Assembly (NCBI GenBank): GCA_963981505.1
Contig: CAXCEI010000019.1
Span: forward strand, 1 to 30,239
DNA: 30,239 nt
Direction: 5' to 3'
Source of the DNA: OPU3-GD-OMZ sp001901525
Lineage (GTDB): Bacteria > Pseudomonadota > Gammaproteobacteria > Methylococcales > Methylomonadaceae
Below the pieces are notes generated by a model, which saw only the letters and a program-made list of their open reading frames with translations, ran no database searches and was not told the origin of the DNA. Below are positions 24,705-30,239 of the stretch, piece by piece. Position 1 is the stretch's first letter; every line of letters begins with the position of its first letter. Both the position numbers and the translations under genes were made by a program.

Positions 24705-25569
24705 AGAACAAATACGGGATCGCCTTTACCTCTATTGGTTGCTGGGACGATTTGATAAACCGATTGGTATTTTTATTTTGTTATGGCCGACGCTTTGGGC
24801 CTTATGGGTTGCAGCTGAGGGGAGGCCATCGTTTCACGTGCTTTTAGTCTTTATCTTCGGGGTTGTTTTGATGCGTGCAGCGGGTTGCATTATCAATGAT
24901 TATGCTGATAGGGAGTTTGATCCACATGTAGAGAGAACGCGCCAGCGACCGATAGCATCGGGAAAAGTAAAACCTAAAGAAGCATTGATTTTATTTTGCG
25001 TGTTGTCGTTAGTGGCTTTTTTGTTGGTGTTAACCTTAAATTCAATGACGATTAAGTTATCTTTTATCGGCGTTTTTTTAGCGGCCAGTTATCCTTTTAT
25101 GAAACGCTATACCCATTTACCACAGGCGTATTTAGGGATTGCCTTTGGCTGGGCGGTGCCAATGGCTTTTGCTGCGCAAATAGAGACAATACCGCTGGTT
25201 GCTTGGTTAATGTATTTAGCCGTTGCTTTGTGGGCCTTGGTTTACGACACCATGTACGCTTTGGTTGATTATGATGATGATTTAAAAATTGGCGTTAAAT
25301 CTACAGCTATTCTTTTTGGGGACCGGTTTCGAGAAATTATTGCGGCCATTCAAGTTATGAGTCTAGGGCTGTTAGTTTGGGTCGGTTATTTGGAAGATTT
25401 GACCGGGGTTTATTATATCGGCTTGATTGTCGCCTTCTGTTTGTCTGTTTATCAACAGAAGCTTATTTTTTATCGCAATAAGGATAATTGTTTTAAGGCT
25501 TTTTTAAATAATAACTGGTATGGGCTTGCAGTCTTTATCGGTCTTGTTTTGCATTATATCGTTGTGTAG
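24688..25569 (+). CDS. ubiA: 4-hydroxybenzoate octaprenyltransferase UbiA
   Basis: A 293-residue inner-membrane prenyltransferase with about eight to nine helices. The two Mg2+/diphosphate-binding Asp motifs are seen as NDYADREFD (residues 70-78) and DYDDD in VDYDDDLKIGVKSTAILFG. The N-terminal DKPIGIFILLWPTLWALW is also typical. It attaches the polyprenyl chain to 4-hydroxybenzoate, the product of the overlapping ubiC. GGAG lies seven bases before the ATG at 24688, inside the ubiC coding end; a second ATG at 24697 is possible. It ends the recG-ubiC-ubiA run. Confidence 0.97.
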   Translation: MISMNKEQIRDRLYLYWLLGRFDKPIGIFILLWPTLWALWVAAEGRPSFHVLLVFIFGVVLMRAAGCIINDYADREFDPHVERTRQRPIASGKVKPKEALILFCVLSLVAFLLVLTLNSMTIKLSFIGVFLAASYPFMKRYTHLPQAYLGIAFGWAVPMAFAAQIETIPLVAWLMYLAVALWALVYDTMYALVDYDDDLKIGVKSTAILFGDRFREIIAAIQVMSLGLLVWVGYLEDLTGVYYIGLIVAFCLSVYQQKLIFYRNKDNCFKAFLNNNWYGLAVFIGLVLHYIVV

Positions 25570-25577
25570 TTATGTTT

Positions 25578-25760
25578 TTAATAAACGATGTAGGGGGCTG
25601 CTTTTAGAAGATTCATGGCAATCCAGAGCCATAGGACAGAACAGATTCCCAGTGTCCAGAGCATGGCGGCCTCGATACGATCGTTGCACTTTATATTTAA
25701 AAGATTCACGATAATAAGACTGCCTAAAGCACTAAGCCAAATCATCTCGAGTAAACTCAT
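25578..25760 (-). CDS. Small putative membrane protein (60 residues)
   Basis: I do not recognise this family. The frame encodes 60 residues with two hydrophobic stretches, MIWLSALGSLIIVNLLNI (about 6-23) and AMLWTLGICSVLWLWIAMNL (about 32-51), joined by a short polar link with KCNDRIE. This would be a two-helix inner-membrane protein. It lies tail to tail with ubiA (8 bp apart), downstream of another small membrane-protein frame on the same strand. Only a weak GAAAG precedes the ATG. The regular alternation of hydrophobic and polar segments argues for a real gene, but small size and poor initiation signals leave doubt. Confidence 0.45.
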   Translation of the reverse strand: MSLLEMIWLSALGSLIIVNLLNIKCNDRIEAAMLWTLGICSVLWLWIAMNLLKAAPYIVY

Positions 25761-25838
25761 AGGTTGTCTTTCAGGGTTTTGTAAGGGCTTTTATTTCCTC
25801 AGAGTGGTTTAAGTGAATTTATATTGGAATGATCAATA

Positions 25839-26027
25839 TCATCCGACTATGATCTTTCGTAAGACACGGAAAATCATTTGCAAGAAAAGTTCTATCCAGG
25901 AAACAATGGTGGCAAGGAAAGAACCTTCAGGGGGAGTCAGGTATTGTTTTACGAGTCGTACTGATGACCAAAAGACACAAATAAGCACGACAACAACGCC
26001 TAATATTCCATAAATAATAACTGTCAT
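25839..26027 (-). CDS. Small putative membrane protein (62 residues)
   Basis: Not recognised. The 62-residue product begins with one strong membrane helix, IIYGILGVVVVLICVFWSSV (about 4-23). A polar segment RLVKQYLTPPEGSF follows, and then an amphipathic or second hydrophobic region (LATIVSWIELFLQMIFRVL) ending in basic RKIIVG. The positive residues after the first helix suggest an N-out or hairpin topology. It is 78 bp upstream of the other small frame on the same strand and may share a transcript. The only purine-rich site, AGGGA, is 13 or more bases from the ATG. Confidence 0.5.
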   Translation of the reverse strand: MTVIIYGILGVVVVLICVFWSSVRLVKQYLTPPEGSFLATIVSWIELFLQMIFRVLRKIIVG

Positions 26028-26180
26028 AACCGAGTCAGTCCCTGTAATGTATTTAGTGTCGTGACGTTAACAGACCATCAAAACATATATTTAATAAAGA
26101 TATTAATTTGATTCTACGCTAAATGATTAGATAAAAAAGGTACTTTTTACTAATTTAACCACCGCTATTGCTAATGTTTT

Positions 26181-27176
26181 TTAGGGGATGAGTAATACTT
26201 TTCCGATATGGTCATTTTTTTCCATGCAGGTGTGGGCGGAGGCGGCATTGCTGAGTGAAAACTGATGACTTATGATCGGCTTAATCTTCCCGGCAGCGAT
26301 TAATGGCCAGACCTTTTGGACCAGCGCATGAGCGATAGCGGCTTTAAAGGTGTCATCTCGTGATCTTAACGTAGAGCCGGTCAGGGTGAGTCGTTTAAGC
26401 AGAAAAGGGATGAGATTTATTTCACTCTTGGGGTGCTGTTGAGCGGCGATTTGGATTAATCGGGCATCCGGTGCCATGCATTTGATATTTCTTGGGAAAT
26501 AGTCGCCACCGATGATATCGAGAATGACGTTAACACCGCGTCCTTCAGTTAATGTCTCTATAACCGTCACAAAGTCATGTGTTTGGTAATTAATAGCGGT
26601 AGTAGCGCCGAGACACTCACAGAAATGACATTTTTCAGCCGAGGAGGTGGTGGTGATAACCGAGATATTAAAAGCATGGGCCAATTGTATGGCCGTCGTC
26701 CCAATGCCACTGGTCCCGCCATGAACCAGTAGGGTTTCACCTTTTTGGAGTTGGGCTCGGTCAAATAAATTACTCCAGACGGTAAAAAATGTTTCGGGTA
26801 AGCCGGCGGCGTCAATAAGCGGGATATGATCGGGAATAGGTAAGCACAGTTGTGCATTGGCCAGACAGTATTCGGCATAGCCGCCGCCTTGGACGAGAGC
26901 ACAAACCGGATCGCCAATGTTGAGTGTTTGTACGTCGGCTGCAATGGCGACGACGTTCCCTGAAACCTCGAGTCCGAAAATAGAAGTAATGCCAGCAGGT
27001 GCAGGGTAGTGCCCTTGGCGTTGCATGATGTCAGGGCGATTAACGCCGGCGGCAACGACTTTAATGAGGACATGGCCGGGTTTTAATAATGGGGTGGGGT
27101 AATAATCGGTAATGAGTGTATTTGCATCGCCAGCGTGTTGAAAAGCAATGGCCAACATCTTTTTGGGTATAGACAT
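26181..27176 (-). CDS. NAD(P)H quinone oxidoreductase, PIG3 type (zinc-independent MDR)
   Basis: A 331-residue medium-chain dehydrogenase/reductase. The GroES-like N-terminal domain has AAGVNRPDIMQRQGHYPAP and FGLEVSGNVV, characteristic of the PIG3/TP53I3 subfamily of quinone oxidoreductases. The Rossmann domain has VHGGTSGIGTTAIQLA for NADPH and later VILDIIGGDYF and GSTLRSRDD, also PIG3-like. The zinc-binding Cys/His set of alcohol dehydrogenases is absent. It should reduce quinones or related enones with NADPH in the cytosol. Starts at 27194, 27176 and 27158 are all in frame; none has a clear Shine-Dalgarno. 27176 (MSIPKKMLAIAF) is chosen as the commonest form in relatives. It is divergent from the cvfB-like gene. 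Confidence 0.88.
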   Translation of the reverse strand: MSIPKKMLAIAFQHAGDANTLITDYYPTPLLKPGHVLIKVVAAGVNRPDIMQRQGHYPAPAGITSIFGLEVSGNVVAIAADVQTLNIGDPVCALVQGGGYAEYCLANAQLCLPIPDHIPLIDAAGLPETFFTVWSNLFDRAQLQKGETLLVHGGTSGIGTTAIQLAHAFNISVITTTSSAEKCHFCECLGATTAINYQTHDFVTVIETLTEGRGVNVILDIIGGDYFPRNIKCMAPDARLIQIAAQQHPKSEINLIPFLLKRLTLTGSTLRSRDDTFKAAIAHALVQKVWPLIAAGKIKPIISHQFSLSNAASAHTCMEKNDHIGKVLLIP

Positions 27177-27314
27177 AGGGTTATTAGTTATCATTACGAT
27201 ATTGGTCTGAGGCGTTGATCATGGATCAATTGCGTTATTAAGGTTCAGTATTTTTATGTATTAGGTTTTAATATGCGTATCATGACAGCAGTTTGAATGA
27301 GATGAGTAAATAAA

Positions 27315-28148
27315 ATGGCACTACGAATAGGAACATATAATACCTTAACGATTTCTAAACGGACGGATTTCGGTGTTTATCTTGACGCTGATAATTTAGG
27401 GGAGATTTTGCTACCTAAGCGGTATGTACCTAAGGGTTGTGACGTTGGTGACTCAATCACTGTATTTCTTTATTTAGATTCTGATGATATTCCCATAGCG
27501 ACGACTGAAAAACCATTGGTAACCCTTAATGAATCTGCGCTTTTGAAAGTTAAAGATGTTAACCACTACGGTGCCTTTTTAGATTGGGGGTTATCTAAGG
27601 ATTTGTTAGTACCTTTTAGCGAGCAGCAAACGCCTATGCAAGAAGGCACATCGTATGTGGTTTATGTTTATCAGGACGAGAGGACCGAACGATTAGTCGG
27701 GACGACAAAACTGGGTAAATATTTGCGTGAAGAAAGCCAATCATTACAAGCAAACCAAGCAGTGGATTTATTGATTTCAGGGCAAACAGAATTGGGCTTT
27801 AAAGCGGTCATAAATCAACTGTATATAGGGGTTGTTTTTAGAAATGAGGTGTTCCAACCGTTAACAATCGGGCAACAGTTAACGGGTTACATTAAGCAAA
27901 TACGTGACGATGGGAAAATTGATTTAACGCTTTCCAAAATAGCGAGTGAAGACCGAGATGACTTAGTTGAAAAAATTGTGAGTTATCTTAAAACACAGGG
28001 CGGCGAATCCACCTTGACAGATAAAAGTCCACCGCATGATATTTATACTCGCTTTGGAGTCAGTAAGGCGCGGTATAAAAAAGCTTTAGGGCAATTGTAT
28101 CGCGACAAAAAGATTTCTTTGAGTAAAGAGAAAATAAAATTGCTTTAA
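27315..28148 (+). CDS. cvfB: CvfB-like S1-domain RNA-binding protein
   Basis: A 277-residue protein of the CvfB/YitL family. The N-terminal half holds S1-like beta-barrel modules: TISKRTDFGVYLD with LGEILLPKRYVP at 13-42, then VKDVNHYGAFLDWGLSKDLLVPFSEQ in the second. A third module near 145-215 includes GYIKQIRDDGKIDLTLSK. The C-terminal part (about 222-277) is a winged helix with IYTRFGVSKARYKKALGQLY. Family knowledge: members bind RNA and affect virulence or translation in Gram-positives; the role in proteobacteria is unknown. It precedes the RbgA-like ribosome GTPase by 58 bp, which hints at a ribosome- or RNA-linked role. Confidence 0.88.
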   Translation: MALRIGTYNTLTISKRTDFGVYLDADNLGEILLPKRYVPKGCDVGDSITVFLYLDSDDIPIATTEKPLVTLNESALLKVKDVNHYGAFLDWGLSKDLLVPFSEQQTPMQEGTSYVVYVYQDERTERLVGTTKLGKYLREESQSLQANQAVDLLISGQTELGFKAVINQLYIGVVFRNEVFQPLTIGQQLTGYIKQIRDDGKIDLTLSKIASEDRDDLVEKIVSYLKTQGGESTLTDKSPPHDIYTRFGVSKARYKKALGQLYRDKKISLSKEKIKLL

Positions 28149-28206
28149 GTGCAGTAGTTTTACAAAAAAATGACAATGACGTAACTTAGAATACAGTTCA
28201 TAATTT

Positions 28207-29130
28207 ATGAAAATACAATGGTATCCGGGCCATATGCATAAGGCCTTTAAAGAAATGAAAGAGACACTGAGCCGCGTTAGTTTAGTGATTGAAATTGTTG
28301 ATGCCCGTATTCCATTTAGTAGTTCTAATCCCGTACTTTCGGAATTGAGAGGTGATAAACCTTGTATTACTATTTTAAATAAGAGTGATTTAGCCGATCC
28401 TAAAATGACACGGCTATGGCAAGATTATATGAGCTATGAATTAGGGGTAAAGTCATTAGCATTAACAGCTCAAGAGCAGAATAAAGTTAGCGAGTTACCC
28501 GATTTATGCCAGAAAATATTAGGCCTTAAACAAAACGATTTAAAGTTGGTCAATATGATGATCGTGGGGATTCCGAATGTGGGTAAATCAACGTTAATTA
28601 ATACCCTCACAGGGCGAACAATTGCGAAAACGGGAAATGAGCCGGCAGTAACAAAAATGCAGCAGCGGGTTCGTTTGGGTAATAATCTGGTGTTATTAGA
28701 TACGCCGGGAGTTTTGTGGCCCAATGTTAAAAATAAAAATAGTGGCTATCGGCTAGCAACGACCGGTGCAATAAAAGATACCGCGATGGAATATTATGAC
28801 GTCGCTTTTTTTGCAGTCAATTATTTATCAAAGGTGTACCCGGAGTATTTAGTTAACCGTTATCAGTTATCTGAATTACCGGAAAAGGCTGAGGCTATTC
28901 TTTATGAAATCGGCAAACAGCGAGGCTGTTTACAACGAGGCGGACGTATTGATAATGATAAGGTCGGTAAACTTTTTCTTCGTGAATTACGTTCGGGTGA
29001 TTTTGGCCGCCTGACGTTGGAAACACCTGAAATGGTGGCCGATGAATTAGCAGAATTAGCAATTTTAGAGGCACAAAAAGAAGCTGAAAAGTCCGCAAGA
29101 AAGAACCGTTGGAGAAAAGGCCAAAGTTAA
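28207..29130 (+). CDS. rbgA: RbgA/YlqF-type circularly permuted GTPase (ribosome biogenesis)
   Basis: A 307-residue GTPase with permuted motif order. The G4 motif NKSD (58-61) comes first, then G5-like SLALTA, G1 GIPNVGKS (121-128), and G3 DTPG (165-168). The N-terminus MKIQWYPGHMHKAFKEMKET is the signature of YlqF/RbgA proteins, and a C-terminal helical ANTAR-like region follows (about 210-307, ending in basic KNRWRKGQS). RbgA assists late assembly of the 50S subunit in Bacillus; the proteobacterial form is presumed similar. The ATG at 28207 has no strong ribosome site. It is followed by the regulatory region of rpoH. Confidence 0.93.
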   Translation: MKIQWYPGHMHKAFKEMKETLSRVSLVIEIVDARIPFSSSNPVLSELRGDKPCITILNKSDLADPKMTRLWQDYMSYELGVKSLALTAQEQNKVSELPDLCQKILGLKQNDLKLVNMMIVGIPNVGKSTLINTLTGRTIAKTGNEPAVTKMQQRVRLGNNLVLLDTPGVLWPNVKNKNSGYRLATTGAIKDTAMEYYDVAFFAVNYLSKVYPEYLVNRYQLSELPEKAEAILYEIGKQRGCLQRGGRIDNDKVGKLFLRELRSGDFGRLTLETPEMVADELAELAILEAQKEAEKSARKNRWRKGQS

Positions 29131-29225
29131 ACAAAGCCAAAAGATGGTTATTGTTAAAAATACCAGTTTCTTTTGTTTTACCTTGATGAGTCGTCTTTAA
29201 GAGTACATAAGCACTTGCTTTGCCG

Positions 29226-29253
29226 CTGAAAATCGGCAGAGAGAGGTTAGGGT
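29226..29253 (+). promoter_or_regulatory. Tentative rpoH promoter ahead of CIRCE
   Basis: CTGAAA (29226-29231), a 16-base spacer and TAGGGT (29248-29253) would place transcription start near 29260, right at the left arm of the CIRCE element, as expected for a repressor-blocked promoter. Both hexamers are weak. A second weak pair lies upstream (TTGATG 29183-29188, TACATA 29204-29209, spacer 15). Confidence 0.3.
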
Positions 29254-29257
29254 AAAA

Positions 29258-29292
29258 AATATTAGCACTCTTTTGTCATGAGTGCTAATATT
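29258..29292 (+). promoter_or_regulatory. CIRCE operator (HrcA-binding inverted repeat) upstream of rpoH
   Basis: TTAGCACTC (29262-29270), nine bases, and GAGTGCTAA (29280-29288) reproduce the CIRCE consensus TTAGCACTC-N9-GAGTGCTAA without a mismatch. The palindrome extends by four more pairs on each side (AATA/TATT) to a 13-bp perfect inverted repeat. It lies 28 bp before the rpoH ATG. CIRCE is bound by the heat-shock repressor HrcA, usually at groESL or dnaK operons. The match is too exact to be chance in a window this size. Confidence 0.93.
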
Positions 29293-29320
29293 AGTCTGTG
29301 TTAAACCAAATGAGTTTGAA

Positions 29321-30187
29321 ATGAATCACAATATGACATTACCTTATAATTTGTCAGCGACTTCATTTGATGGCTATTTAACAGCCGTTAATCAACTGGA
29401 ACCTTTAAGTTCAGAGCAAGAGCAAGAATTAGCAAGACGTTTTCATGAAGAAAATGATCTAGAGGCCGCACGGTTGCTCGTGATGTCTAATTTAAGATTT
29501 GTAGTGCATGTGGCGCGTGGCTATGCGGGTTATGGCTTATCGATCAATGATATTGTTCAGGAAGGCAACATTGGTTTAATGAAAGCAGTGAAACGTTTTG
29601 ATCCTAATGTCGGCGTTCGGTTGATTACCTTTGCGGTTCATTGGATTCGCGCTGAAATTCATGAATACGTGATTAAAAATTGGCGTGTAGTAAAAATTGC
29701 GACGACTAAAGCACAGCGGAAGTTATTCTTTAATTTAAGAAAATCGAAAAAAAATCTGGGATGGCTAAGTCATGATGAAGCCAAAGCGATTGCCGGTGAT
29801 TTAGGCGTGAAGCTTGAAAGCGTTTATGAAATGGAAAAACGGCTTAATGCGAGTGATATGGCTTTTGATTTAAAATCAGAAGACAATCCAAACCTTGAGG
29901 ATAAGCCTACAGCAACCCCGGCGCAATTTTTGGTTCAACAAGGTACGGATCCTGCGCAGATTTTAGAAAAAGCAGATTGGGGCAGTCACAATAGCCAATT
30001 ATTACTCCAAGCAATGGCTGATTTGGATGAACGTAGTCAGGATATTTTGAAAAATCGTTGGTTAAATGAGCAAAAAATGACCTTGCAGGAATTAGCAAAC
30101 CGCTATGACGTATCCGCTGAGCGTATTCGGCAATTAGAAAAGGTTGCGATGAAGAAGATTAAAGCAGCGATGCTTTTAGCGTCTTGA
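29321..30187 (+). CDS. rpoH: Heat-shock sigma factor RpoH (sigma-32)
   Basis: A 288-residue group 3-like sigma factor. Region 2 carries LRFVVHVARGYAGYGL, DIVQEGNIGLMKAVKRFDP and VRLITFAVHWIRAEIHEYVIKNWR. The RpoH box QRKLFFNLR lies at 132-140 and is unique to heat-shock sigmas. Region 4 has LQELANRYDVSAERIRQLEKVAMKKIK for -35 recognition. It directs polymerase to chaperone and protease genes, which in relatives include the hslVU found in this window. Start: the frame opens at GTG 29282 inside the CIRCE arm, but the ATG at 29321 fits the family and has TGAG six bases upstream; ATG 29333 is possible. The region upstream carries a perfect CIRCE; a terminator follows. Confidence 0.98.
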   Translation: MNHNMTLPYNLSATSFDGYLTAVNQLEPLSSEQEQELARRFHEENDLEAARLLVMSNLRFVVHVARGYAGYGLSINDIVQEGNIGLMKAVKRFDPNVGVRLITFAVHWIRAEIHEYVIKNWRVVKIATTKAQRKLFFNLRKSKKNLGWLSHDEAKAIAGDLGVKLESVYEMEKRLNASDMAFDLKSEDNPNLEDKPTATPAQFLVQQGTDPAQILEKADWGSHNSQLLLQAMADLDERSQDILKNRWLNEQKMTLQELANRYDVSAERIRQLEKVAMKKIKAAMLLAS

Positions 30188-30203
30188 GCATGAGTCAGAG
30201 AGC

Positions 30204-30230
30204 AAAAAAGCGCAGTAATGCGCTTTTTTT
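30204..30230 (+). terminator. Intrinsic terminator after rpoH
   Basis: AAAAAAGCGCA (30204-30214), loop GTAA, TGCGC (30219-30223) and seven T's (30224-30230) form a GC-stemmed hairpin whose A-run pairs with the T-run, 16 bp after the rpoH stop. The symmetry allows termination from either side. Confidence 0.9.
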
Positions 30231-30239
30231 AGTTCAAAT

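Noticed and set aside
26110..26150. AAAAAGGTACTTTTT as a terminator of the quinone oxidoreductase or small-protein genes
   Set aside because: No usable loop, one mismatch next to the centre, and it lies upstream rather than downstream of the nearest gene on that strand.
26567..27073. 168-codon frame on the minus strand within the quinone oxidoreductase gene
   Set aside because: It lies in another frame inside a clear PIG3-type gene on the same strand and has low-complexity composition with many Pro, Leu and Ser; a shadow of the real gene.
27215..27229. Palindrome TTGATC-ATG-GATCAA between the quinone oxidoreductase and the cvfB-like gene
   Set aside because: Six-base arms around a three-base centre occur often by chance; no promoter of quality beside it, although it could be an operator.
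29219..29237. Small hairpin TGCCG-CTGAAAAT-CGGCA ahead of rpoH as an RNA thermometer or terminator of rbgA
   Set aside because: Five-pair stem, no T run, and too far from the rpoH ribosome site to mask it.

Overview
The window reads as ordinary chromosome of a gammaproteobacterium with moderately low GC. Gene density is high, start codons include ATG, GTG and TTG, and there is no insertion sequence, prophage or CRISPR array. The gene set (one-enzyme squalene synthase, squalene-hopene cyclase, HpnG/H/N/O, MEP-pathway dxs, ubiquinone genes, HslVU, SpoT, RpoH) fits a hopanoid-producing methanotroph of the Methylococcales. That placement is an inference from gene content; no methane-oxidation gene is present to prove it.

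Left part (1-11.4 kb): two divergent hopanoid transcription units share a 523-bp AT-rich control region (7956-8478). Leftward: squalene synthase, shc, hpnG, hpnN, hpnO and the first 24 codons of dxs, tightly packed and partly overlapping. Rightward: hpnH, an MlaC-family hpnM and a MlaA/VacJ lipoprotein with an unusual acidic tail. Together they cover precursor supply (Dxs), squalene formation, cyclisation to the C30 hopane, addition of adenosine (HpnH), adenine removal (HpnG), amination of the side chain (HpnO) and transport toward the outer membrane (HpnN, probably HpnM and MlaA).

Middle (11.3-19.1 kb): a 14-bp perfect hairpin separates mlaA from a convergent stand-alone PuuD-type membrane protein. 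Next come a gene-poor stretch, tRNA-Phe(GAA) with a well-formed promoter carrying a GC-rich discriminator, hslVU, the ubiquinone block ubiE-ubiJ-ubiB, and pgk.

Right part (19.1-30.2 kb): rpoZ-spoT-ridA-recG-ubiC-ubiA form a compact unit in which pgk stands where gmk often precedes rpoZ. Two small putative membrane proteins and a PIG3-type quinone oxidoreductase lie on the minus strand. After them come cvfB-like, rbgA-like and rpoH on the plus strand, with a strong intrinsic terminator behind rpoH.

The most striking signal is a perfect CIRCE operator (29262-29288, extended to a 13-bp inverted repeat at 29258-29292) directly upstream of rpoH. It suggests that the HrcA repressor controls the heat-shock sigma factor itself, linking two heat-shock circuits that are often treated as separate.
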